NCBI RefSeq assembly: GCF_014334135.1
Contig: NZ_CP060497.1
Span: 620,001 to 684,000, forward strand
Direction: 5' to 3'
Origin: Olivibacter sp. SDN3
GTDB lineage: Bacteria; Bacteroidota; Bacteroidia; Sphingobacteriales; Sphingobacteriaceae
Length of the DNA stretch: 64,000 nt
Below are positions 19,045-32,488 of the stretch, in pieces; the stretch's first letter is position 1; every line of letters begins with the position of its first letter. Below the pieces are notes generated by a model, which saw only the letters and a list, made by a program, of their open reading frames with translations, was not told the DNA's origin and did no database searches. The translations under genes and the position numbers were made by a program.

Positions 19045-20652
19045 TCAATCGCTTAATTTCTCTGCTAAAACCAAGGCGTTGTAGACATTCACAATCCCAC
19101 CTGTTACACTAATATCAGACAAGGCCACTTTACGTTTGCTCCCATTTTGCATAACACGTACACTATGTGTAGGTTTAACTACCGAATCCAGGATAATCTT
19201 TTTTACTTCGCTCGCTTTAAAATTAGGATAATACGACCTAATCAAAGCTGCAAGGCCGCTTACCATTGGCGCAGCCATACTTGTACCTTGTTCCTCCTTA
19301 TATTTTGAATGGGGGATAGTAGAGCTTATATCTACACCGGGAGCAAAAACATCCACACTACGCTTTCCATAATTAGAAAAATCGGCCACTAAATACGCGT
19401 CATATTTCCATCCAGTGGCCCCTACCTCAATCCATGCGGAAGCAATTCCCATATTTATTCCCAAACTATCTACATAATTTTTATTAGGGTAATTCGGCGA
19501 AACATCATTATCCTTGCCTTCGTTACCTGCTGCATGAACTAGCAAAACATCCTGCTCCATAGCATATTTAACCGCTTTATCCACCACCTGCTTATCCTTC
19601 ACATATGCTTTCCCAAAACTCATATTAATAATTTTAGCTCCCATATCCACCGCATAGGTAATAGCGTTAGCTACATCTTTATCACGTTCGTCGCCATTCG
19701 GAACCACCCTTAATACCATTACATTCACATCATCTGCAACACCTTTAATCCCTATCCCGTTATTCCTATCAGCCGCTATTATACCAGCTACATGTGTACC
19801 ATGCTTAGCATCTGGCCCTATTACATCAGCATTACCATAAAATTGTTCTTCACTGTCACTGTACGTGTCTCCTACAATAGATCTAGAATCATAATCCATA
19901 TTTAAATGATAATTCACTTGGTTTTCATAATATTTTACACCCGCCACCAATTCTTCATAAAAGCTATTGAAATCAGATTTGTCGCGTAAACTTTTATTAA
20001 CCATCGATAAGGCCCTACCCTCATCCTTATTTGTAGCCTTATAAGCTTTTATGTCAGTGATTGTTATGGTGTCTTTATCAATGTGTTTAACAATGGAATC
20101 AACGTGTAATTTAAAGGCTTTAATCGCACGTTCCGTTAATTGAGCAATTTGTAATCTACTCATATAATCGGTATTCATCTTCTGATAAGCCAAAAAATCC
20201 CTTCGTTCTTCCTCCGTAAGTGGAGTTGTTGGCAATACGGAAACATATTTTGGGTGCAGTTCTCTCACCAACCTCAGTACTTCTAGATTATCATATTCAA
20301 CATTCTCACCATTTTTATTACCAATAAAATTCCACCCATACTTATCGTCTATATAACCATTTTCATCATTATCCGTACTATCATTAACCATCTCTCCTTC
20401 ATTTTCCCATACCTTAGCCTTCAAATCCTCATGGTGTACGTCCACGCCTCCATCAATAACAGCAACGATAGTGGTTGTACTTTCTTTATTAACTAACAAT
20501 TCATTGTAAGCTTTTTCAGTACTCATACCCGGAACTCCATCTTGTTCCAGATCGAGGTTTTGCCAGTTTGGTTTTGGGCGTTCACTTTGAGAAAAGCAGA
20601 TATATGGAAAAATAAATAAGGCGATAAAAAGTAGGTTTCTGCTAAATTTCAT
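19045..20652 (-). CDS. Secreted S8 family serine peptidase (subtilisin-like)
   Basis: A 535-residue exported subtilase. The signal peptide covers about 1-21 (LLFIALFIFPYICFSQ). The catalytic triad is visible: Asp67 in VAVIDGGVDVHHEDL, His287 in KHGTHVAGI, and Ser458 in GTSMAAPMVSGLAAL. Between Asp and His lies an unusually long insertion of about 200 residues, partly helical (YMSRLQIAQLTERAIKAF), typical of a Bacteroidota subgroup of S8 peptidases. There is no C-terminal sorting domain, so the enzyme is probably periplasmic or surface associated. It is the last protein gene before the rRNA operon, whose downstream end faces it. Confidence 0.94.
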   Translation of the reverse strand: MKFSRNLLFIALFIFPYICFSQSERPKPNWQNLDLEQDGVPGMSTEKAYNELLVNKESTTTIVAVIDGGVDVHHEDLKAKVWENEGEMVNDSTDNDENGYIDDKYGWNFIGNKNGENVEYDNLEVLRLVRELHPKYVSVLPTTPLTEEERRDFLAYQKMNTDYMSRLQIAQLTERAIKAFKLHVDSIVKHIDKDTITITDIKAYKATNKDEGRALSMVNKSLRDKSDFNSFYEELVAGVKYYENQVNYHLNMDYDSRSIVGDTYSDSEEQFYGNADVIGPDAKHGTHVAGIIAADRNNGIGIKGVADDVNVMVLRVVPNGDERDKDVANAITYAVDMGAKIINMSFGKAYVKDKQVVDKAVKYAMEQDVLLVHAAGNEGKDNDVSPNYPNKNYVDSLGINMGIASAWIEVGATGWKYDAYLVADFSNYGKRSVDVFAPGVDISSTIPHSKYKEEQGTSMAAPMVSGLAALIRSYYPNFKASEVKKIILDSVVKPTHSVRVMQNGSKRKVALSDISVTGGIVNVYNALVLAEKLSD

Positions 20653-20878
20653 GCATCTTCATATTATGTGTGCACTAAAAATAATATTAATTGTGCATAT
20701 CTACATATATATCTTATAAAAATCCTTTTACATAGGATTCGATATCTTAATCGGAAGAGGACTTCAAGTAAAGGTTGGGAAAATCACCTAGTTAAAAAGG
20801 AAATATTAGAGCATTTTAAACATTCGGTCTTCACAGAGCTCACAACTGACGCATACGAACATCCCGGCGGGGAATGAG
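20653..20878. other. Gene-free spacer between subtilase and rRNA operon end
   Basis: AT-rich spacer upstream of the subtilase start and beyond the rRNA terminators. It must contain the subtilase promoter on the minus strand, but I found no convincing TAnnTTTG box. No protein-coding signal is visible. Confidence 0.5.
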
Positions 20879-20923
20879 GGGCCCCTGCCCCGGGGGGAGG
20901 GAACGTTGGGGCAGCGGGGGCCC
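20879..20923 (-). terminator. Second GC-rich hairpin downstream of the rRNA operon
   Basis: GGGCCCCTGCCCC (20879-20891) pairs with the GGGGCAG/GGGGGCCC arm (20908-20923) with a three-base bulge and a 16-base loop. It lies just beyond the main palindromic terminator and may act as a back-up. No T-run follows, so it is less certain. Confidence 0.4.
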
Positions 20924-20931
20924 GTTAACGC

Positions 20932-20961
20932 AAAAAGCCCCGCTGCACGTGCAGCGGGGCT
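20932..20961 (-). terminator. rRNA operon terminator, perfect 26-bp palindrome
   Basis: The 26 bases 20936-20961 are a perfect palindrome (AGCCCCGCTGCAC and its exact complement). They are followed on the minus strand by a T-run at 20936-20932, directly after the 5S 3' end. This is a strong intrinsic terminator. Confidence 0.9.
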
Positions 20962-20967
20962 GTGAAA

Positions 20968-21078
20968 ATGGGCACCGACCTACTCTCCCACGTGTTACCG
21001 CAGTACCATCGGCTCTGGCGGGCTTAACTGCTCTGTTCGGGATGGAAAGAGGTGGACACCGCCGATATAGGCACCTGA
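20968..21078 (-). rRNA. rrf: 5S ribosomal RNA
   Basis: The minus strand starts UCAGGUGCC, carries the conserved CCGAACAGAGCAGUUAAGCCC loop region and GAUGGUACUGCGG, and ends with GGUGCCCA pairing with the 5' end. Length of about 111 bases is normal. Exact ends are set by the closing helix and may be off by a few bases. Confidence 0.93.
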
Positions 21079-21141
21079 ATACCTTATATAGACATATACC
21101 GGAAGAAAAAAATACGGGAAGACAACAGCCCTGTTCCCTGC

Positions 21142-24020
<2,879 letters not shown>

Positions 24021-24026
24021 TCTTCT

Positions 24027-24089
24027 CCCGGCAGCCTTTTGCGCCTGCCGGGATGCCTTTGTCCGGGCCGTGCACCAAAGGCACGGCCC
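24027..24089 (-). other. Two strong hairpins in the tRNA-Ala/23S spacer
   Basis: CCCGGCAG/CTGCCGGG (24027-24034 with 24045-24052) and GGGCCGTGC/GCACGGCCC (24065-24073 with 24081-24089) stand side by side just before the 23S 5' end. Neither is followed by a T-run in the direction of transcription, so they are more likely processing or antitermination structures than terminators. Confidence 0.55.
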
Positions 24090-24166
24090 TGCTGTTGTCT
24101 TCTCTCGTGTTTTTTTTCTTCCAATATGTCAAAGAACTTCTATCCCGGTACAATCACCGGAAATCG

Positions 24167-24240
24167 TGGAGAATAACGGATTCGAACCGTTGACCCCCTG
24201 CGTGCAAGGCAGGTGCTCTAGCCAGCTGAGCTAATCCCCC
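24167..24240 (-). tRNA. tRNA-Ala (anticodon UGC)
   Basis: Cloverleaf on the minus strand: acceptor GGGGGAU/AUUCUCC with one G-U pair, D arm AGCUCAGCUGGCU, anticodon loop CUUGCAC with UGC, T loop GGUUCGAAUCC, discriminator A. CCA is not encoded. It is located in the 16S-23S spacer, as usual. Confidence 0.96.
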
Positions 24241-24243
24241 GTC

Positions 24244-24320
24244 TGGTAGTCCCGAGCAGATTTGAACTGCTGACCCCTACATTATCAGTGTAGTGCTCTA
24301 ACCAACTGAGCTACGGGACT
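24244..24320 (-). tRNA. tRNA-Ile (anticodon GAU)
   Basis: Cloverleaf on the minus strand: acceptor AGUCCCG/CGGGACU, D arm AGCUCAGUUGGUU, anticodon loop CUGAUAA with GAU, T loop AGUUCAAAUCU, discriminator A, and an encoded CCA at 24246-24244. It is the first tRNA in the 16S-23S spacer; the neighbouring tRNA-Ala lacks CCA. Confidence 0.96.
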
Positions 24321-24415
24321 GCACTCTTCTTCTCTTCTGCTCCGGTACCCCGGTAGGGGAGGGTACTGCTTCCTCTTTCCTAATTCTGTTCTGTATCTTC
24401 AAAAGAAATCTTCAT

Positions 24416-24438
24416 GGCGCAGCGGGTGCACCGGCGGG
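24416..24438 (-). repeat. 3' arm of the 16S processing stem
   Basis: GGCGCAGCGGG-T-GCACCGGCGGG on the plus strand. Its transcript is complementary to the leader arm at 26046-26071, with one bulge of a few bases, so the two close a long helix around 16S, the usual RNase III substrate. Confidence 0.7.
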
Positions 24439-24445
24439 CACTCCA

Positions 24446-25975
<1,530 letters not shown>

Positions 25976-26045
25976 ATAATGAATGTTCGCGATCCGGACC
26001 CTCTCCTCTGTAGCGAGGCGGCCCCGATCTTTTCTTGTCTTCCGA

Positions 26046-26071
26046 CCCGACCGGTGCGAACCCCGCTGCGC
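26046..26071 (-). repeat. 5' arm of the 16S processing stem
   Basis: The leader transcript GCGCAGCGGG-GTTC-GCACCGG-T-CGGG matches the reverse complement of the arm downstream of 16S (24416-24438) except for the bulged bases. The pairing brackets the mature 16S ends. Confidence 0.7.
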
Positions 26072-26188
26072 TACATGAATCATTTCTCTTCTATTAAAGA
26101 ACTCTTACGCCCCCGCTTCGCGCTTCGGCTTCCGCTGTATCCCTCGGCCATCAAAGCCCCAGGTACATCAATCCCCCTTCCGGGGCTG

Positions 26189-26220
26189 CAAAGGTAGAAA
26201 ACTTTTCCGTACCCGCAAAA
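26189..26220 (-). promoter_or_regulatory. rRNA promoter P2 (proximal)
   Basis: On the minus strand TTTTG (26220-26216) and TACCTTTG (26196-26189) are separated by 19 bases, matching the Bacteroidota TTTG / TAnnTTTG pattern. It lies about 210 bases before mature 16S. Confidence 0.85.
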
Positions 26221-26332
26221 TATTTTTTCTGTTTTTTTTTCCCGGCCCGGCCCACAGGGGAAAACTCCCCAAAAAACACCCCAAGACCCCGGAAACCTCA
26301 AAAAACAACCGCATCCCTTCGTTTGCGGAGTG

Positions 26333-26363
26333 CAAAGATACGCACTTATACCGTACCGCCAAA
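26333..26363 (-). promoter_or_regulatory. rRNA promoter P1 (distal)
   Basis: On the minus strand TTTG (26363-26360) and TATCTTTG (26340-26333) are again 19 bases apart. It is a second near-consensus promoter 144 bases upstream of P2. Between them is a C/A-rich tract with a small GGGGAAAACTCCCC hairpin. Confidence 0.85.
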
Positions 26364-26536
26364 TACTTCCCCACTTTTTTTTGACCCAGATCCGCAAATC
26401 ACTGTAAATCAAATAAATTATTTTTTCACCATTAGATCGCCCCCAGCAGACCATGACCATAAAAACGAAACATACTACGTGCCCGAAGCGAAAAAAAAAT
26501 GGATTACAAACCTTTTTATCTAAGTTTGTAGCCACT

Positions 26537-27892
26537 ATGGCAAATTTTCTCCCTCATAAATTAGTGGCAGATCTACAGCGTGAATTCCACATTAATGCTG
26601 AGCAATTTATACAGGAGCACGAAACCGGGGAACAAATAACCTCTGTTAGAATTAATCCTGCAAAACAAAGCGGTGCTTTCAACAATCTATCAAATGTACC
26701 TTGGTGTAAAGAGGGGTACTATTTAAATGCAAGACCAGTTTTCACATTAGACCCCTTATTTCATGCAGGCACCTATTATGTACAGGAAGCCTCTTCCATG
26801 TTTATCTCTCATATCATTAAAACGATTCTACCAGACAAAACTCCTTCCATCGTATTGGATTTATGTGCCGCTCCAGGAGGAAAAAGTACATTACTTAACA
26901 GCACCCTTCACTCCGATAGTTTACTCGTTGCCAACGAAATCATCAAAACCCGAGTAGGCACCTTGGCCGACAATCTTACCAAATGGGGCAACATCAATAC
27001 CATAGTGACCAATAATGACCCGGCTTCTTTCAGTAGATTACCTGGATACTTTGACCTAATGTTAGTTGATGCACCGTGCTCTGGTTCTGGGATGTTTAGA
27101 AAAGATCCACAAACGATTAATCAATGGTCAGAAGAATCCGTAAAGCTTTGCAGCCAAAGACAGCAGCGCATATTAGCCGACAGTTTGATTGCTTTAAAAG
27201 AAAACGGCATACTCATTTATTCTACTTGCTCCTATTCAGTCGAAGAAAATGAAGCGATTGCCGATTGGCTTTGTGATCATTACGACATGGAAAGTATTCA
27301 AATACCTATTGATAGTAACTGGGGCATTGACGAAACACTATCGCCCAAACACCAATGTTATGGCTATCGGTTTTATCCCGGAAAACTAAAAGGAGAGGGC
27401 TTTTTTACAAGTTGTTTTATAAAAAAAGAGTCTCAACACACTTTCAACAGAAAAAAGATAAAGAGCCAACAAAACCAGGTCGACAGTTCTATTTTCAGAA
27501 ACTGGATAAAAGCGGATATCGACTCAACACTATTTTCGTTCAAAGAGGATATTCTCTTGTTTCCAAGGCATCAGCTAACAGCCTTACAGATCATACAAAA
27601 TGTACTATACCTAAAAAAGGTAGGCACAAAGGTGGGAAAAGTAAACAAACGGGATGTCATCCCCCATCATGAGTTAGCACTAAGTAATTATCAACATACA
27701 CATATACAAAAAGTAGAATTATCTTTAACAACTGCTTTACAGTATCTGAGGAAAGCAGATATAGCTATTGAAACATCCATTTCGGGCTGGGCTTTAGCAT
27801 GTTATCATGGCTTTGCTCTGGGTTGGATGAAAGTACTGCCGAATAGAATAAATAATTATTATCCAAAAGATTGGCGTATCTTCAACCTCTAA
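26537..27892 (+). CDS. rRNA cytosine-C5 methyltransferase, RsmF-like
   Basis: A SAM-dependent RNA m5C methyltransferase of about 451 residues (NOL1/NOP2/Sun family). Seen are the SAM loop VLDLCAAPGGKST, the motif IV catalytic region VDAPCSGSGMFRKD, and motif VI STCSYSVEENE with the catalytic Cys. A C-terminal RsmF-type PUA-like part ends in GFALGWMKVLPNRINNYYP. The frame could begin at an ATG at 26453, but that adds 28 low-complexity residues. The ATG at 26537, nine bases after a TAAGTTTG -7-like box (26521-26528), fits the family start (FLPHKLVADLQ). Which rRNA base is modified is not determined. It lies divergent to the rRNA promoters. Confidence 0.88.
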   Translation: MANFLPHKLVADLQREFHINAEQFIQEHETGEQITSVRINPAKQSGAFNNLSNVPWCKEGYYLNARPVFTLDPLFHAGTYYVQEASSMFISHIIKTILPDKTPSIVLDLCAAPGGKSTLLNSTLHSDSLLVANEIIKTRVGTLADNLTKWGNINTIVTNNDPASFSRLPGYFDLMLVDAPCSGSGMFRKDPQTINQWSEESVKLCSQRQQRILADSLIALKENGILIYSTCSYSVEENEAIADWLCDHYDMESIQIPIDSNWGIDETLSPKHQCYGYRFYPGKLKGEGFFTSCFIKKESQHTFNRKKIKSQQNQVDSSIFRNWIKADIDSTLFSFKEDILLFPRHQLTALQIIQNVLYLKKVGTKVGKVNKRDVIPHHELALSNYQHTHIQKVELSLTTALQYLRKADIAIETSISGWALACYHGFALGWMKVLPNRINNYYPKDWRIFNL

Positions 27893-27933
27893 TTATTTAG
27901 TATTTAGCGAAACAGCTATAGATTAGGAATATC

Positions 27934-28974
27934 ATGACAAATAACAGTGTAACACTCCGAGACATTGCAAACGCGTTGAAATTATCAACGTCTACCGTTT
28001 CAAAGGCACTAAGAGATAGTTATGAGATTAGTGATAAAACAAAAAGAAAAGTTAACAGCTATGCAAAAAAGGTAGGTTATCAACCAAATACGATAGCTAA
28101 GAGTCTAAAAGAAGGTAAAAGCAGGTCGATAGGTGTTGTTATTTGTTCTATTGACAATACTTTTGTTTCACAAATGCTAAATGGCATAGATAGTGCCTGT
28201 AATGCCCGTGGTTACAGCATTATGATAATGCAGAGCAAAGAATCTCATGAGCAGGAAAAAAAATGCATAGAATTATTACAGGCTAGATCTATTGATGGGC
28301 TTTTGGTATCTCCTGCCTCTGAAACCACCAACGTTGATCATCTCAAAACATTTTTACATGCCGGCCTTCCTATTGTGCTATTTGATCGCTTTAATGATGA
28401 ACTGGAAGTACCAAAAGTAAGTATCGATAATTTAGAGGCAGCTTATCAAGCTACTGAACATTTGATAAAAAATGGATACCATCGCATAGCCTTACTTCAT
28501 AGTAATACGCTTTTAAACATCAATATCGAACGCCTTGAGGGTTATGAAAAAGCACTAAAACAACATCAAATTACTGTTAATCCCGATTATATAAAGCCTT
28601 GCGACTTTCAGAATTCAACTACGCTACAAAAAAGCATTGTAGAGGCTATTGAACAACTAATGGCTCTTCCCGCTCCTCCCAACGCTATACTAACTACAAG
28701 TGACCAAATCAGCACACAAAGCGTGGGTATCATTCGCAATTTAGGTTATAACATACCTGAAGACATCGCGCTAATTGGCTTTACCAACACCAACCTTGCT
28801 TCTTCTTTAAATCCTCCGTTAAGCACGATATATCAACCAGCAATAGCCATTGGTGAGCAAGCGGCGCTTAAACTTATTAATATGGTTGAGGGTAAAGACG
28901 ATGATCCTCATCAGGTCATAAAGCTACACACAACACTCATCGAGCGAACATCAAGTAAGCCGAAGAATTTTTAA
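27934..28974 (+). CDS. LacI family transcriptional regulator, probably of hexuronate genes
   Basis: A 346-residue LacI/GalR regulator. The N-terminal helix-turn-helix is VTLRDIANALKLSTSTVSKAL, followed by the hinge PNTIAKSLKEGKSRSIGVV. A periplasmic-binding-protein-like sensor domain covers about 65-340 (GLLVSPASE, VLFDRFND, ILTTSDQISTQSVGIIRNLG). The gene ends 10 bases from the 3' end of uxaC on the opposite strand and sits beside uxuA, kdgK and eda, so control of glucuronate catabolism is the natural inference. No classical LacI operator with a central CG was found with confidence in the cluster promoters. Confidence 0.92.
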   Translation: MTNNSVTLRDIANALKLSTSTVSKALRDSYEISDKTKRKVNSYAKKVGYQPNTIAKSLKEGKSRSIGVVICSIDNTFVSQMLNGIDSACNARGYSIMIMQSKESHEQEKKCIELLQARSIDGLLVSPASETTNVDHLKTFLHAGLPIVLFDRFNDELEVPKVSIDNLEAAYQATEHLIKNGYHRIALLHSNTLLNINIERLEGYEKALKQHQITVNPDYIKPCDFQNSTTLQKSIVEAIEQLMALPAPPNAILTTSDQISTQSVGIIRNLGYNIPEDIALIGFTNTNLASSLNPPLSTIYQPAIAIGEQAALKLINMVEGKDDDPHQVIKLHTTLIERTSSKPKNF

Positions 28975-28984
28975 ATTCTACCAT

Positions 28985-30388
28985 TTATAATTCAAAATAG
29001 GATTTAGCATTATAATAACAAATATCCTGTATGATCTTGCCAGTCCATTCCAGATCATGGGGTAAAAGGCCATTTTTTATATCCTCGGCGAACATATTGC
29101 ACAATAACCTTCTAAAATACTCGTGACGTGAATATGAGAGAAAACTTCTTGAATCTGTTAACATGCCTACAAAACAGGAAATCAGACCTATATTGGACAG
29201 GCTATTCATCTGATCAGTCATACCGTGCAGTTGATCCATAAACCACCATCCAGAACCAAACTGTATTTTCCCCCGGATTCCTTCAGATTGAAAATTACCT
29301 GTCATTGCAGCGAAAATATCGTTATCCGAACCATTAAGGTTATAAATAATAGTTTTTGCTAATACTTCTTTTTCCTCCAATGCATTTAAAAAAGCCGATA
29401 GGTTTACCGCCTGCGCATAATCACCTATTGAATCATACCCCGTATCTGCTCCAAGTTCAGCCAGCTTACGTGTATTGTTGTTTCGTAGTGCCCCTAAGTG
29501 AAACTGCTGCACCCAATTTTTAGCAGCATACATCCCGCATAAGGCATTTAACACGTACCCCGTAAACACCTCCTGAAATTCACTTGCTTTATTGTCATTC
29601 CCTTCAAGCACCTCCAGAAACACGCTTTCTATAGCACTAACAGAATACTTAATGGTAGGCATGTGCGAAAGGCCGTGATCCGCAATTCTACATCCTTTAG
29701 CATGGAAATAATCTACTCGTTGCTGCAAAGCAGCTAGTAAGCTACCCAAATCCTTAATAGCAATTGCTGAGACTTGTTCCAGATCGGATATATAAGCCCG
29801 ATAAGTATCTCCTTTAGCAATATCAAAAACTTTATCTGGTCGAAAAGAAGGCAATATTTTCACATTGTAGGACGACTCGGCAATTACTTGATGATCAGTC
29901 AGGGAGGATAGCGGATCATCTGTGGTTCCCACCATCTCTACGTTGAAATTGTTCAGAAAGCCCTTCGGTGTAAAGGCTGCACCTTTTAGCTGTTCCCCCG
30001 TTGCACTGTAAACTTCATCCGCATTAGCCTCATTTAATAGTTCCTTAATCCCAAACGGATTTTTAAGCTCCATATGTGTCCAATGATACAGCGGATTCCT
30101 TAACGTATAGGGCACACATGCTGCCCATACCCTGAATTTCTCCAAGTCGGATGTGCTACCTGTAATAAATCGTTCTTCCACCCCCAAAACACGTTGAGCG
30201 CGCCACTTGTAATGATCTCCAGCTAGCCATAACTTAGTAATATTTTCGAAATTTTCATTTTTTGCTATCACATCAGGAGGAAGATGAGAATGATAATCTA
30301 TGATCGGTAAATCCTTTGCATATTCATGAAATAATTGTTCAGCTATAGTTGACTGCAGTAGAAAATTATCATCGACAAAATTGGCCAT
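28985..30388 (-). CDS. uxaC: Glucuronate isomerase
   Basis: Converts D-glucuronate to D-fructuronate (and galacturonate to tagaturonate) in the cytoplasm. The 467 residues match the normal length. Seen are the metal-binding IIDYHSHLPPD near residue 32, RVWAACVPYTLRNPLYHWTHMEL, the MVGTTDDP block, IADHGLSHMP and, near the end, GSGWWFMDQ and LTDSRSFLSYSRHEYFRRLLC. It is the distal gene of a minus-strand group with uxuA and the mannonate oxidoreductase. A 94-base gap to uxuA is somewhat long for strict coupling. Confidence 0.97.
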   Translation of the reverse strand: MANFVDDNFLLQSTIAEQLFHEYAKDLPIIDYHSHLPPDVIAKNENFENITKLWLAGDHYKWRAQRVLGVEERFITGSTSDLEKFRVWAACVPYTLRNPLYHWTHMELKNPFGIKELLNEANADEVYSATGEQLKGAAFTPKGFLNNFNVEMVGTTDDPLSSLTDHQVIAESSYNVKILPSFRPDKVFDIAKGDTYRAYISDLEQVSAIAIKDLGSLLAALQQRVDYFHAKGCRIADHGLSHMPTIKYSVSAIESVFLEVLEGNDNKASEFQEVFTGYVLNALCGMYAAKNWVQQFHLGALRNNNTRKLAELGADTGYDSIGDYAQAVNLSAFLNALEEKEVLAKTIIYNLNGSDNDIFAAMTGNFQSEGIRGKIQFGSGWWFMDQLHGMTDQMNSLSNIGLISCFVGMLTDSRSFLSYSRHEYFRRLLCNMFAEDIKNGLLPHDLEWTGKIIQDICYYNAKSYFEL

Positions 30389-30482
30389 AAATTAATTTTA
30401 AATAAATTGTTCGTTGTTTACTTATTATACCATCACCATTCCTCTTCAAATGAACGAAGTTCCTCTTGTTAAATTACCCCTA

Positions 30483-31652
30483 TTAATAATCCCCAGTAAT
30501 TCCCAGTTCAAGTCCTCTCAACTCTGCTAATCCTCTAAGCCTTCCAATAGCAGAATATCCAGGATTAGACACCTTGTTCAAATCGTCTAACATTTGATGA
30601 CCGTGGTCTGGTCTAAAAGGTATCGGCTCCCGACGACGTTGATTTTCCTCACACAATATTTTCACCACCTCATACATATTTACATCCCCTCCTAAGTGAT
30701 CGGCCTCATAAAAATTACCTTCCTTATCTTTCTTTACATTCCGTAAATGTGCAAAGTGTACCCTATGCTTTACCCCTTGCAACATATCGGGAACATCATT
30801 AGCTATACCAGCCCCCAAAGACCCTGTGCAAAAACAAATACCATTAAATTCTCTCGTTTCTTGATTTATAATAAAAAGAAGATCTTCTTTTGAGCTTACA
30901 ATTCGTGGTAAACCCAATATTGGATAGGGAGGATCATCAGGATGAATAGTCATATGTATCCCTTTTTCCTCACAAACTCCAGCAATGTTTGAAAGAAAAT
31001 AAAGTAGATTTTCTCGCAGCCCCTCCTTACCTATTGTTTTATAGATGTCTATACTGTCTTGCAAGTCTTCTAATCCAATCGGATCCTCAGAAGGAATTCC
31101 CATTAATACAACTTCGCTCAGTGCTTCCAGTTTTTCTGCGTCCATTGTTTGAAAGCGCTTTGCTGCTTTCTCCTGAATATTTTTAGGATAATCTTGTTTA
31201 GCACCTTCCCGCTGAAGTACATACCGATCAAAAATTGCCAAGTCCGTCCAGTCAAAATACAACGCTTTTGAACCATCTTTCATGACCAGATCAAGCTGCG
31301 TTCTTGTCCAATCCAATACGGGCATAAAATTATAACATACTGTTTTGATACCGCAATCGGCAAGGTTGCTGAGCGTTTGTCTGTAATTTTCCAAATATTG
31401 GTCAACATCTCCACGCTTTGTTTTAATCGCTTCGTGCACAGGAACACTTTCTACCACGGCCCAAGTAAGTCCTTCCTTCTCAATTAATTCTTTACGCTCT
31501 TTTATGTCTTCCAGAGGCCAAACAGCTCCGTGTGGAATGTGATGCAATGCTGTAACAATTGCGGCAGCGCCTGCTTGCTTAACATCTTGAAGAGAAACCG
31601 GGTCATTTGGACCATACCAACGCCAGCCTTGAAGTAATTTATTATTCGACAT
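30483..31652 (-). CDS. uxuA: D-mannonate dehydratase
   Basis: Dehydrates D-mannonate to 2-keto-3-deoxygluconate (KDG). The 389 residues are the usual UxuA length. Seen are the N-terminal QGWRWYGPNDPVSL, GIKTVCYNFMPVLDWTRT, MTIHPDDPPYPILGLPRIVS, the FCTGSLGAG loop, HFAHLRNV, and DHGHQMLDD near the C terminus with metal-ligand His and Asp. It is separated by 14 bases from the SDR oxidoreductase upstream, so the two are probably translated from one transcript. Confidence 0.97.
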   Translation of the reverse strand: MSNNKLLQGWRWYGPNDPVSLQDVKQAGAAAIVTALHHIPHGAVWPLEDIKERKELIEKEGLTWAVVESVPVHEAIKTKRGDVDQYLENYRQTLSNLADCGIKTVCYNFMPVLDWTRTQLDLVMKDGSKALYFDWTDLAIFDRYVLQREGAKQDYPKNIQEKAAKRFQTMDAEKLEALSEVVLMGIPSEDPIGLEDLQDSIDIYKTIGKEGLRENLLYFLSNIAGVCEEKGIHMTIHPDDPPYPILGLPRIVSSKEDLLFIINQETREFNGICFCTGSLGAGIANDVPDMLQGVKHRVHFAHLRNVKKDKEGNFYEADHLGGDVNMYEVVKILCEENQRRREPIPFRPDHGHQMLDDLNKVSNPGYSAIGRLRGLAELRGLELGITGDY

Positions 31653-31666
31653 CTTTTGTTACTAAT

Positions 31667-32488
31667 TTAAACCCCACAATATGCATTAAATCCGCCGTCT
31701 ACCAAAATGCTCGTACCGTTTACAAAGGCTGATGCATCACTTAATAAGTATACAAGTGTGCCTTTCAACTCCTCAGGGAATCCCATTCTACCGTAAGGGG
31801 TTCCATCGATAAAACGTTGGGCCCTATCCGTATAAGAACCATCGGGATTCGTTAACAACGCACGGTTCTGTTCTGTCAAAAACACTCCCGGAGAAATTGC
31901 ATTTACACGTACGCCATCACCATAACGTTGAGAAAGTTCTACAGACATCCATTTAGTAAAACCTTCGATAGCCGTTTTAGCCATGGTATACCCCAGCACC
32001 CGGGTAATTGGTCGGTGCGCAGACAGCGAGGAAATATTTACAATAGACCCCCTCCCTTTTTCAGCAATAACTTTCCCAAAAACGAAGGTAGGAATTACCG
32101 TTCCAAATAGATTAAGCTCAACAGCTTGCTTGGTATCTGCTATTTTCGCATCAAATAAGTTCTGCTCTGGCGCTATTGTTGCTCCCGGGATATTACCTCC
32201 AGCAGCATTCACCAGACCGTCAATAGTACCATATTTAGTCAATATCTCTTCCTTAGCTTGTATTAACTGTCCTTCATCCATGGCGTCGGCAAGCACGGCG
32301 ATAGCCTCTCCCCCGATTGCCTCTATTTGCTCTACGCAAGCGGCAGCCCGGTCTCTATTACGTCCCATTACTACAACTTTTGCCCCTGCTTCTGCAACAG
32401 CTAAGGAAAAATGTTTGCCCAGTACTCCTGTCGCTCCGGTTATAATAATAACTTTATCTTTTAAAGAAAAAGAAGATATTACACTCAT
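31667..32488 (-). CDS. SDR-family oxidoreductase, probable D-mannonate oxidoreductase
   Basis: A 273-residue short-chain dehydrogenase. The Rossmann loop is ITGATGVLGKHF, NAAGGNIPG follows, and the catalytic Ser and YxxxK are in NISSLSAHRPITRVLGYTMAK. GMFPEE-like and VNGTSILVDGGFNAYCGV close the fold. The place in a uxuA-uxaC operon with no classical UxuB points to reduction of fructuronate to mannonate, the missing step. This is inference from context; sequence alone gives only the SDR family. First gene of the minus-strand operon, its promoter lies in the 299-base divergent gap before kdgK. Confidence 0.85.
   Translation of the reverse strand: MSVISSFSLKDKVIIITGATGVLGKHFSLAVAEAGAKVVVMGRNRDRAAACVEQIEAIGGEAIAVLADAMDEGQLIQAKEEILTKYGTIDGLVNAAGGNIPGATIAPEQNLFDAKIADTKQAVELNLFGTVIPTFVFGKVIAEKGRGSIVNISSLSAHRPITRVLGYTMAKTAIEGFTKWMSVELSQRYGDGVRVNAISPGVFLTEQNRALLTNPDGSYTDRAQRFIDGTPYGRMGFPEELKGTLVYLLSDASAFVNGTSILVDGGFNAYCGV

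Noticed and set aside
24027-24089. Two GC-rich hairpins considered as terminators inside the rRNA operon
   Set aside because: No T-run follows in the direction of transcription and they lie before 23S, so they are better explained as spacer structures.
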